From the NCBI GenBank assembly GCA_963550755.1, contig CAUVDV010000163.1, positions 1 through 5,006 of the forward strand: a stretch of 5,006 nt of DNA, in the 5' to 3' direction. Numbering within the stretch: position 1 is the first letter of the stretch; each line of letters begins with the position of its first letter. Below, piece after piece: positions 1-4,793 of the stretch. This DNA is from W11650 sp963550755. GTDB taxonomy: Bacteria; Bacillota; Clostridia; Lachnospirales; Vallitaleaceae. The notes under the pieces were generated by a model, which was not told where the DNA came from, did not search any database, and saw only the letters and a list, made by a program, of their open reading frames with translations. The position numbers and the translations under genes are program-made.

Positions 1-188
1 GGCTTCGAGCTGTTCCTTGTCTTTGCCTTTCTCGTTTTTAAGAATGCTACGCCAACAAGCATTGCGCATCCTATAAAAAAGAATAAATGAGCAAGATTGA
101 ATGGATTAACACTCAAATCTGATATTACCGCTAACAGGGTTAGAATTGCATATATACTCAGCAATGCTTTAAAAAGTATTTTCTTCAT
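1..188 (-). CDS. small membrane protein, partial (C-terminus off the left edge)
   Basis: I do not recognise a family. The frame opens at ATG 188-186 and stays open for 62 complete codons to the window edge. The product begins MKKILFKALLSIYAIL and has two hydrophobic stretches, about residues 4-22 and 33-50, joined by a short polar loop (SDLSVNPFN). A basic, lysine- and arginine-rich tail follows (KTRKAKTR). This suggests a two-helix inner-membrane protein with the tail in the cytoplasm. The start overlaps the stop of the merR-type gene as ATGA (188-185). Its own Shine-Dalgarno GGAGGG lies inside the end of that gene at about 197-202. The overlap implies translational coupling and control by the MerR promoter at 643-673. 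It could be the target the regulator protects or induces, but the function is unknown. Confidence 0.7.
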   Translation of the reverse strand, partial: MKKILFKALLSIYAILTLLAVISDLSVNPFNLAHLFFFIGCAMLVGVAFLKTRKAKTRNSSK

Positions 189-589
189 TTAGTATATCCC
201 TCCATTTTTCCGCTTTGAAGTGCATCCGCTAACTTGGAGTGCATTTTCTCCAGAGTGTTAACGCTTTCCTGCATTCGGCTTATTTTTTCACGAGTCATGT
301 TACACTTAGTAAAGACAAGATCTTTTAGATCCGTTAAAACCTGTTCATCTTTTGAGCTTAAGCACATGGGATTTTCGATGACATCATCAAACGTAAACAA
401 AAAAACAATTTCTTTGAGCAGAAACCCGGCCTCTTTCAGTTGTGAAATCATGTGAATTTGCTCTAAATTTTTCTCCGAAAAGGAACGTACACCATTTTTT
501 CTTTCAATTTGCAATAGACCTATTTTTTCATAGTAACGTAATGTATCAGCTGTGGTTCCGGTTAATTCAACAACGTCTTTAATTTTCAA
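185..589 (-). CDS. MerR-family transcriptional regulator
   Basis: This is a DNA-binding regulator of 134 residues, a normal length for the MerR family. The N-terminal winged helix-turn-helix (about residues 1-70) shows the family signature TLRYYEKIGLL at 16-26 and the wing segment NGVRSFSE at 32-39. Residues about 83-122 are heptad-like and should form the dimerising antiparallel coiled coil. The effector region is short, with cysteines at 76 and 96. These do not form a recognisable metal site of the MerR, CueR or ZntR type, so the ligand is unknown. The pattern is closest to the AdhR/NmlR-like branch, by inference. The start is TTG 589-587, supported by AAAGGAGG eight bases upstream. Its promoter is the 19-bp-spacer type these proteins untwist, so autoregulation is likely. 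The gene is coupled by ATGA to the small membrane protein downstream. Confidence 0.93.
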   Translation of the reverse strand: MKIKDVVELTGTTADTLRYYEKIGLLQIERKNGVRSFSEKNLEQIHMISQLKEAGFLLKEIVFLFTFDDVIENPMCLSSKDEQVLTDLKDLVFTKCNMTREKISRMQESVNTLEKMHSKLADALQSGKMEGYTK

Positions 590-642
590 ATAAAGAGCCT
601 CCTTTCAAGAACAATGAATAAATACCTGAAGTATTTAACAGT

Positions 643-673
643 AGTATAGACCTTGGAGTTAGCTCCAAGTCAA
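643..673 (-). promoter_or_regulatory. MerR-type promoter with 19-bp spacer
   Basis: On the minus strand, TTGACT (673-668) and TATACT (648-643) are separated by exactly 19 bp. Sigma-A promoters normally have 17 bp. A 19-bp spacer is the hallmark of promoters that MerR-family proteins activate by underwinding the DNA. Transcription would start near 636 and read into the MerR gene and the coupled membrane protein. In the leader, AAATAC (620-625) and GTATTT (631-636) form a short weak inverted repeat of unclear meaning. Confidence 0.88.
652..669. promoter_or_regulatory. MerR operator dyad
   Basis: This is a perfect inverted repeat, CTTGGAG-TTAG-CTCCAAG, with 7-bp arms and a 4-bp centre. It fills almost the whole spacer between the -35 and -10 boxes. 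That is where MerR-family dimers bind, and the CTTGGAG half-site is typical of non-metal MerR regulators in Bacillota. The adjacent gene at 185-589 is the obvious ligand of this site. Confidence 0.88.
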
Positions 674-681
674 GGAGAATT

Positions 682-771
682 TTAAAGCATCTTGATAATG
701 TTCCGAAAGTCTAAAGTGATATCGATGAATGCGACCGCGAAGCGGGCATATTCATTTATGCTGTGCGTCAT
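682..771 (-). other. doubtful 29-codon open frame containing an imperfect hairpin
   Basis: On the minus strand, ATG 771-769 opens a 29-codon frame that ends in TAA at 684-682, nine bases before the MerR -35 box. The product would begin MTHSINEYARF and end NIIKML. Its ribosome binding site is poor: GGGA only a few bases from the ATG. The frame also stays open upstream of that ATG. Within it lies an imperfect palindrome: ATGAAT (725-730) with ATTCAT (750-755), and CCGC (735-738) with GCGG (742-745) around a GAA loop. It may be a tiny protein, the end of a decayed gene, or a dispersed repeat that happens to be open. Confidence 0.2.
725..755. repeat. imperfect inverted repeat
   Basis: The outer arms ATGAAT and ATTCAT pair perfectly. 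A four-by-four internal loop follows, then CCGC and GCGG enclose a GAA loop. No T-run follows on either strand, so it is not a standard terminator. It could be a single unit of a dispersed intergenic palindrome. That can only be decided by counting copies in the genome. Confidence 0.45.
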
Positions 772-798
772 ATTCCCATAATTTTTTAAAAGGATTTC

Positions 799-827
799 TT
801 GTTGCGGCTGTGCCCTTATGATATAAT
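799..827 (+). promoter_or_regulatory. extended -10 promoter for the toxin mRNA
   Basis: A perfect TATAAT (822-827) is preceded by the extended -10 element TGA (819-821). TTGTTG (799-804) lies 17 bp upstream as a weak -35. Transcription would start near G833 or G834. The toxin mRNA, ending at the 1005-1037 terminator, would then be about 205-210 nt, much like RNA I of the par/Fst system. Confidence 0.82.
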
Positions 828-838
828 GGATAGGCTAC

Positions 839-867
839 CACCCCTATATTGGTGCGGAAAGGGGGTG
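839..867 (+). promoter_or_regulatory. 5' UTR stem able to mask the toxin Shine-Dalgarno
   Basis: CACCCC (839-844) is the exact complement of GGGGTG (862-867), and U845-G861 adds a seventh pair. The stem closes directly over the toxin's Shine-Dalgarno (AGGGGG, 860-865). A rival hairpin, CACC (839-842) with GGTG (851-854), would free it. In the Fst family, structure at the 5' end of the toxin mRNA is known to hide the ribosome binding site and slow translation. This stem fits that role, but the fold is inferred by eye. Confidence 0.6.
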
Positions 868-894
868 TGTTTGTTGGGTATATTTTTGTCGTTT
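866..894 (+). repeat. left direct-repeat block (antitoxin RNA target)
   Basis: TGTGTT (866-871) and TTGTCGTTT (886-894) recur in the same order and orientation at 1039-1044 and 1057-1065. This copy spans the end of the Shine-Dalgarno, the start codon and the first codons of the toxin. The other copy lies at the 5' end of the convergent antitoxin RNA, so the two RNAs are complementary here. The arrangement matches DRa and DRb of par. Confidence 0.78.
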
Positions 895-966
895 ATCGTT
901 TCTATTATGGCAGGTATAGTTTGCCACTGTATCTGTAAATGGCTGGATAGAGATGAAAACAGGTAG
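874..966 (+). CDS. Fst-like type I toxin peptide, 30 residues
   Basis: This is a very small hydrophobic peptide, probably a membrane-acting toxin of the Fst/par superfamily. It starts MGIFLSFIVSIMAG, with one membrane helix at about residues 3-21. A CKWLD motif (21-25) and a charged tail, RDENR, follow. A short helix followed by a WL motif and a charged C-terminus is the family pattern. Cysteines at 17, 19 and 21 (CHCIC) are unusual. I chose TTG 874, eight bases after AGGGGG (860-865). TTG 871 would add one residue. An in-frame ATG at 826 overlaps the -10 box and cannot lie in this transcript. The gene sits between its own promoter and a bidirectional terminator, faced by an antisense RNA. 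That context, more than the peptide alone, supports the toxin call. Toxicity is not shown. Confidence 0.8.
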   Translation: MGIFLSFIVSIMAGIVCHCICKWLDRDENR

Positions 967-969
967 TCA

Positions 970-985
970 GCCTAAGGCCTAAGCC
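970..985 (+). repeat. tandem GCCTAAG repeat in the toxin mRNA 3' region
   Basis: GCCTAAG occurs twice back to back (970-976, 977-983), followed by a partial third unit (GC), in the short stretch between the toxin stop and the terminator. It could take part in long-range folding of the toxin mRNA, but I see no clear partner for it. Confidence 0.5.
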
Positions 986-1004
986 ACCTTGCCAAAACGG
1001 AATA

Positions 1005-1037
1005 GAAAAGCCACGAGTTGCGACCTCGTGGCTTTTC
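1005..1037. terminator. bidirectional terminator shared by toxin mRNA and antitoxin RNA
   Basis: A perfect 13-bp stem, GAAAAGCCACGAG (1005-1017) with its complement (1025-1037), encloses a 7-nt loop. The A/T ends of the stem supply a U-tract whichever way it is transcribed. A shared terminator between convergent toxin and antitoxin RNAs is the defining layout of par-type loci. Confidence 0.88.
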
Positions 1038-1038
1038 T

Positions 1039-1065
1039 TGTGTTCATTGAGCATTCTTGTCGTTT
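1039..1065. repeat. right direct-repeat block (encoded in the antitoxin RNA)
   Basis: This is the second copy of TGTGTT (1039-1044) and TTGTCGTTT (1057-1065), lying just beyond the terminator as seen from the toxin. The spacing between the two elements is two bases shorter than in the left copy. Between the repeats, each of the four differences in the first 16 positions (C1045, A1046, A1050, C1052) still permits a G-U pair between the two RNAs. That suggests selection for RNA pairing and not for the DNA sequence itself. Confidence 0.78.
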
Positions 1066-1076
1066 TGCCTGTATTC

Positions 1077-1105
1077 ATTATAACACACAAAAACCAGTTT
1101 GTAAA
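1077..1105 (-). promoter_or_regulatory. promoter of the antitoxin RNA
   Basis: On the minus strand, TTTACA (1105-1100) and a perfect TATAAT (1082-1077) are 17 bp apart. This is a better match to consensus than the toxin's -35, consistent with an antitoxin RNA made in excess. The -35 box lies inside the dyad at 1094-1119. Confidence 0.82.
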
Positions 1106-1119
1106 CTTATAAAAACTGG
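1094..1119. promoter_or_regulatory. candidate ROK operator dyad
   Basis: CCAGTTT (1094-1100) and AAACTGG (1113-1119) are perfect 7-bp arms around a 12-bp centre. An inner dyad, AGTTT-GT-AAACT, covers 1096-1107. The AGTTTGT half-site is reminiscent of operators bound by XylR-type ROK repressors in Bacillota. The site overlaps the antitoxin RNA -35 box and ends three bases before the TTGACA of the ROK gene promoter. Binding by the neighbouring ROK protein is an inference. Confidence 0.4.
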
Positions 1120-1121
1120 AT

Positions 1122-1150
1122 TTGACATTCCGTTGGGTTAGCGATAAAAT
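1122..1150 (+). promoter_or_regulatory. promoter of the ROK regulator gene
   Basis: A perfect TTGACA (1122-1127) and TAAAAT (1145-1150) are separated by 17 bp. Transcription would start near 1157, leaving a leader of about 150 nt before the ROK gene. It is divergent from the antitoxin promoter; the two -35 boxes are 16 bp apart. Confidence 0.75.
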
Positions 1151-1157
1151 AAGAAAT

Positions 1158-1176
1158 AAATATTTTTTTAATATTT
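1158..1176. promoter_or_regulatory. AT-rich dyad at the transcription start, possible operator
   Basis: AAATATT (1158-1164) and AATATTT (1170-1176) are perfect 7-bp arms around five T residues. The dyad sits at about +1 to +20 of the ROK gene transcript, a standard position for repression. AT-rich dyads are usual for ROK repressors, but low-complexity sequence can form such arms by chance. Confidence 0.35.
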
Positions 1177-1185
1177 CATAAGGAA

Positions 1186-1296
1186 ATGGGAATCGGCGCA
1201 AAGCCAAGCAGGAAAATAAAAACAAGGCGGAGTTCACAAAGCCTGAAAACAAGCAAGGAAGCGCCGAATAAGAAGAAAAAGGGGAAGGCTGATTAA
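1186..1296 (+). CDS. doubtful small lysine-rich open frame (36 residues)
   Basis: ATG 1186 opens a 36-codon frame ending at TAA 1294-1296, which abuts the ribosome binding site of the ROK gene. The product would be strongly basic, with a lysine-rich end (NKKKKGKAD), and has no recognisable domain. AGGA sits too close to the ATG (about two bases) for good initiation. A second frame through the same bases (about 1199-1271) is also open and lysine/glutamate-rich, but has no start. It may be a leader peptide, a decayed gene, or chance in purine-rich sequence. I lean towards not real. Confidence 0.2.
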   Translation: MGIGAKPSRKIKTRRSSQSLKTSKEAPNKKKKGKAD

Positions 1297-1309
1297 AGGG
1301 GGACAGAAC

Positions 1310-2476
1310 ATGGAAATCCTAACCGTTCATCAAAGAGGAAAATCGCAGATTAAATCCAAAAACCGTTTAAAAATCTTCAAACTGATTTTAAGCAGCGGCG
1401 GCATTTCTCGGATTGAACTGGGCAAAAGCCTGCATTTATCGGCGGCGTCGGTGACCAGAGGCGTAGAGGAGCTGGTGCGGGCGGGACTGATCTATGAGGA
1501 AAAAAAAGAAATTACCTTTGTCGGCCGGCGGCCGGTGCTTTTAAATATCAGAAAAAACAGCTGTTACAGTATGGGCGTCCATATCAGCCGACGGAGCATC
1601 AGCTTGTGTATCCAGAACTTGCTGGAGGAAGTGATTTACGAAGCCAAAGACAGCATTTGGGGGATCGAAAATGGCGCAGATTTGCTGCAAGTGCTGCAGC
1701 GGATGATGCGCCAGGCCTTAGAAAAAACGCATATCTGCCAGGAAAAAATTGTCAGTATCGGGCTGGCAGTCAGAGGAACTGTCAACCGGCAGCGGGGAAC
1801 GGTCATTTATTCTGAACAAACGCGGGAAGCTATCCCCATTGTTGAGTCGGTTAAGTCGCTGTTTGACGCGGCGGTATTTTTGGAAAACAATATTGATGTC
1901 GATTTAAAATCCACCTATTCTCAGGAGTTTCCTCATACCGACGAATTGGTGTATGTTTTTGCCGACGAAGGTATCAGCGGCGGGATGATTAGCGGCCGGC
2001 AGGTAATCCGCGGCCGGAACAATATGGCGGCTCAGTTTGCTCATTTGCTGGTGGAAGAAAACGGTCGGCTGTGCAGCTGCGGCCAAAAGGGGCATTTGCA
2101 GCCGTATTTTGCCAAATCGGCAATTGAAGCCGAGTATCAAAGCCAAAGCGGTCAAACTGGTGTTAATCTGGTTCAGATTTGCGACAGGGCTGACCAAGGG
2201 GAAGAAATCGCCCAGGCGGTGCTGCGTACAGCCCTGGAAAAATTAGCGGCAGCGATGACGCAGGTCGTAGCCTTATTTAATCCTGGCGTGATTGTGCTGT
2301 GCGGTGATATTTTTGAACATTACCCGGCCAGCGTTTCTTTTTTAAAAGATACGGTGGCGGCCAGACTTCCGATCACGTCGCTCCTGCATTTTGACTGGCG
2401 GGTGCGGGTGCGCCGCGAAATCCGGCCGGAGCGGAACGCAGCCAAGTTAGCGCTGGAATATTTACTGGAGCAGTAG
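1310..2476 (+). CDS. ROK-family transcriptional regulator with degenerate kinase motifs
   Basis: This is a DNA-binding regulator of 388 residues, the usual size of NagC/Mlc/XylR-type proteins. An N-terminal winged helix-turn-helix (about 18-62) is followed by a full-length ROK fold. The glycine-rich segment EGISGGMISG lies at 220-229. The kinase features are eroded. The N-terminal phosphate loop reads GVHISRRSIS (89-98). The ENDxN motif reads ENNID (192-196), so the catalytic aspartate is asparagine. The sugar-binding ExGH reads QFAH (242-245). The zinc motif CxCGxxGC reads CSCGQKGH (255-262), with histidine as third ligand. It should therefore not phosphorylate sugar, and its ligand may be atypical. 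The ATG has AAAGGGGG seven bases upstream. It probably represses itself and sugar genes outside the window; no metabolic gene is adjacent. Confidence 0.92.
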   Translation: MEILTVHQRGKSQIKSKNRLKIFKLILSSGGISRIELGKSLHLSAASVTRGVEELVRAGLIYEEKKEITFVGRRPVLLNIRKNSCYSMGVHISRRSISLCIQNLLEEVIYEAKDSIWGIENGADLLQVLQRMMRQALEKTHICQEKIVSIGLAVRGTVNRQRGTVIYSEQTREAIPIVESVKSLFDAAVFLENNIDVDLKSTYSQEFPHTDELVYVFADEGISGGMISGRQVIRGRNNMAAQFAHLLVEENGRLCSCGQKGHLQPYFAKSAIEAEYQSQSGQTGVNLVQICDRADQGEEIAQAVLRTALEKLAAAMTQVVALFNPGVIVLCGDIFEHYPASVSFLKDTVAARLPITSLLHFDWRVRVRREIRPERNAAKLALEYLLEQ

Positions 2477-2481
2477 GCAAT

Positions 2482-2547
2482 AAAAAGCCTGGTGAAAGAA
2501 CGCTTGATTTTGAAAGGAGAAAGTGCGTTCGCCGCCGGGCTTTTTTT
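2482..2547. terminator. bidirectional terminator between the convergent ROK and GGDEF genes
   Basis: The outer arms 2482-2494 (AAAAAGCCTGGTG) and 2533-2545 pair over 13 positions, with two G-U pairs on the plus-strand RNA. A second stem inside joins GAACGC (2498-2503) to GCGTTC (2525-2530), so the structure is longer than a simple hairpin. A run of seven T (2541-2547) follows on the plus strand. Five A at 2482-2486 give a U-tract on the minus strand. It lies six bases after the ROK stop and about 20 bases beyond the GGDEF stop. Confidence 0.87.
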
Positions 2548-2566
2548 GCGGAGTTAAGGTAAAAGG

Positions 2567-4726
2567 CTAAATCGCTGGCGAGTTAAACTCATGAATACTG
2601 CCCTTGACTGATTTTTTGGAAACATACATTGCTAAATCGGCGCATTTCTTTAAATCCTCATAATTGCCGCCAAAGGAATAAACATAGCCGCAGGAGGCAC
2701 TCATGCCGTAATGCTCACCGTTTGGCAGGATGATATAAGCCTCATTCAGCTTTTGGTGGGTTTCCCGAATAACCGCCACCAGCTCTTCCTTGCTTTCATA
2801 ACCAAAGAGAAAGGCAAAAAATTCATCGCCTGATACCCGGGCAGCCAGCGCTTTTTCCGGATCCAGTTCTTTTAAGATCTGACCGGCCGTTTGCAAATAA
2901 AGATCGCCGATGTCATGACCGTAGGTATCGTTCAGTGTTTTTAAAAAGTCCAAATCCCACATCACCATGCCGACCGGCTCACCCGGATGGGCGGCCAAAT
3001 ATTCCGTCGCTTTTTGGGTAAAGGAAAAGCGATTAAACAGAGAAGTCAAAACGTCATAATCGCGTTCTTTTTTGATTTGTTCCTGCTCTAATATTGAGCT
3101 GGTATAGTCGAGCATGACGATCGTCCGGCCGTGAGGCAGTTCGCGGGTCTTGACGCAGATATATTTATTGGTTTGTTTATCCAGATAAATATCGGTTTGA
3201 ATCGAACGGTCTTTGAACGGATTACAGTAGGAAGAGTACAAAGTGAAATTTTGATAAATTTTTTGCTGTAATTGCTCAAACTTGCCATCGGTAAAGGTCA
3301 GGACAGAGTCGTTGGCAAAATCCTCACCCAGCAGAGCCTGAAAGGTACCAAAGCCGCGGGTGATGTTATGGATCGTATCGGTATAAAAGGTGACCAGATG
3401 GATGTCGCTGGCCATCAGAATATCGGTGATGGTTTGATGGAAATTTAAAATATTTTGATTTTGTGAGATAATGGTATTGGTCAAAACATCAATTTCACTG
3501 ATTTCAGTCTTGGGGAGCGACAGGAAGTTTTGCGGAAATTCTTTTTGGCCAATGGCCGAGGTCAGCGCGGCAATCGGGAAAACAACCTGTTTGGTAATAA
3601 AAAGAGCAATGACAATGCCGACTAAAATAAATAATATAATTAAAAAGATAAAGGTGCGGATCAGCAGGTTGGCTTCTTCCATCACGACATTTTTCGGTGA
3701 AACCGTAATATAGTAAAAGGAAGACTTGGAAAAAGGAATATATTCCGAAGAAGTATAGGTCAAGAGATGCGCCGAGCAAAAATATTTCTGATGATTGATC
3801 GCTTGCTCTGACAGCAGACTGGTGGAAGAAGAACCGAGAATATTGTGAGCTTGAAACAGCGTGTCAGCGGCCAAGCGGGGGTCCAGAGCGTCCATTTTAA
3901 AAGCCTTTTCCGCGATAATCTCATACGTGCTGGTTAAATGGTTATAGCGGATCAAAATGACCTGATGCGGAAAACTGTCCGGAAAAGAAGTATGGCTGAG
4001 GAGATTTTCAAAAGTCGATAAAAAGATTTCCGATGCCAGAAAGCCGTACTGAGTGTTATGATAATTTAAAGGAATGGCAAACAGAAGCGACGGATTGGCG
4101 TTATCTAAGTTTAAGATAGGACTCCAGCTTCCCCGCTCATACATGGTTAAGGTATTGGAACTTTGATTTCTTTCCTTTAAATAATTTAGAAACTGCCGCA
4201 AGGCGGGGTTATCGCCTGGGGCTTGCGCGTACTGCGGAAACAGCGGTAAAATATCCTTGGTAAAATCAACCGTTTCCTGCCTGACCAGCCGGGGCATCTT
4301 TTCGGGATTGGAGCGAAAGTGGAAAACTTCCGCGTCGGACGGCTGGAACAGTTCCAAATAAAGGCCATCGGCGTGCAGGCTGGAGCTTTTTAAAACCATA
4401 TCGGTTAAGATATCGGGACTGACGGTAAAAGCCGAATGCTCGTCAACGCTTTGACTGTATTCACGGCTTAGAGTATTGAGCGGCTTAGACAGGGACGCTA
4501 AATTGGAAAAATGAAACCACATTTCCGAATTGAGGGAATTGGCATTATTGGAAGCGTTATTAAAAAAGTTTTTTTGGGCCTGCTGCACGACGCTGTCAAA
4601 TAAACCCAGTTGAAAGATAAACAGCCAAAAAATAATAATTTGAAAAAAGGCCATAAATAAAATAGGGAAAACAATTTTTTTTCCGATGGAAGCGGTTTTA
4701 TATGATTTAGCGTTGGCAGCTTGCAT
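2567..4726 (-). CDS. membrane-anchored GGDEF protein, probable diguanylate cyclase (SGDEF variant)
   Basis: The 719-residue protein should make cyclic di-GMP from GTP at the membrane. A basic N-terminus precedes a first membrane helix (about 17-43). About 310 extracytoplasmic residues follow, in the position and size of a dCache-like sensor, then a second helix (about 354-377). Inside the cell come a HAMP-like linker (about 378-425) and a PAS-like region (about 426-545). The GGDEF domain begins at DVLTSLFNR (558-566). It keeps the metal and substrate residues DLDFLKTLNDTYGHDIGD (591-608), and its active loop is SGDEF (632-636). Serine replaces the first glycine; such variants are sometimes active. 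The inhibitory RxxD site is absent: P623 and A626 occupy its places. ATG 4726 has AGGAG seven bases upstream. The gene is monocistronic in view. The sensed ligand is unknown, and loss of activity cannot be excluded. Confidence 0.92.
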   Translation of the reverse strand: MQAANAKSYKTASIGKKIVFPILFMAFFQIIIFWLFIFQLGLFDSVVQQAQKNFFNNASNNANSLNSEMWFHFSNLASLSKPLNTLSREYSQSVDEHSAFTVSPDILTDMVLKSSSLHADGLYLELFQPSDAEVFHFRSNPEKMPRLVRQETVDFTKDILPLFPQYAQAPGDNPALRQFLNYLKERNQSSNTLTMYERGSWSPILNLDNANPSLLFAIPLNYHNTQYGFLASEIFLSTFENLLSHTSFPDSFPHQVILIRYNHLTSTYEIIAEKAFKMDALDPRLAADTLFQAHNILGSSSTSLLSEQAINHQKYFCSAHLLTYTSSEYIPFSKSSFYYITVSPKNVVMEEANLLIRTFIFLIILFILVGIVIALFITKQVVFPIAALTSAIGQKEFPQNFLSLPKTEISEIDVLTNTIISQNQNILNFHQTITDILMASDIHLVTFYTDTIHNITRGFGTFQALLGEDFANDSVLTFTDGKFEQLQQKIYQNFTLYSSYCNPFKDRSIQTDIYLDKQTNKYICVKTRELPHGRTIVMLDYTSSILEQEQIKKERDYDVLTSLFNRFSFTQKATEYLAAHPGEPVGMVMWDLDFLKTLNDTYGHDIGDLYLQTAGQILKELDPEKALAARVSGDEFFAFLFGYESKEELVAVIRETHQKLNEAYIILPNGEHYGMSASCGYVYSFGGNYEDLKKCADLAMYVSKKSVKGSIHEFNSPAI

Positions 4727-4793
4727 TTATATTCTCCTGAAAACAGTGAAAAAAGTCATGGCAGCGAAATCTTAAAGCAATGACAGAGGATAA

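Larger units (their letters stand above)
1000..1070 (-). ncRNA. antitoxin RNA of the type I system (about 70 nt)
   Basis: The promoter at 1077-1105 should start a minus-strand RNA near 1070. The hairpin at 1037-1005, followed by a U-rich stretch, should end it near 1000. The length, about 70 nt, is close to the 65-nt antitoxin RNA II of par. It overlaps the 3' end of the toxin mRNA through the terminator. Its 5' half carries the complement of the toxin's start region: 1039-1054 pairs with mRNA 866-881 over 16 positions (12 Watson-Crick, 4 G-U), and 1056-1065 pairs with 885-894. It would therefore block ribosome access to the toxin start. The ends are predicted from sequence only. I see no open frame worth calling in it. 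Confidence 0.75.

Noticed and set aside
698..781. 27-codon plus-strand frame beginning at ATG 698
   Set aside because: The nearest GGAG is about 20 bases upstream, and the frame crosses the palindrome at 725-755. There is no start support and no recognisable product.
826..966. Longer toxin reading frame from ATG 826
   Set aside because: The frame is open, but the ATG overlaps the TATAAT at 822-827, so it would not be in the transcript. The start at 874 (or 871) has the proper Shine-Dalgarno, and the extra codons coincide with the structured leader.
905..1252. 115-codon minus-strand open frame across the toxin locus
   Set aside because: It runs through the terminator, the direct repeats and the promoters of the toxin-antitoxin locus, has no good ribosome binding site and resembles no known protein. 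It is the opposite-strand shadow of that locus.
1904..2246. Secondary open frames inside the ROK gene on both strands
   Set aside because: They lie wholly inside the well-supported ROK coding region and show no start signals or domains of their own.
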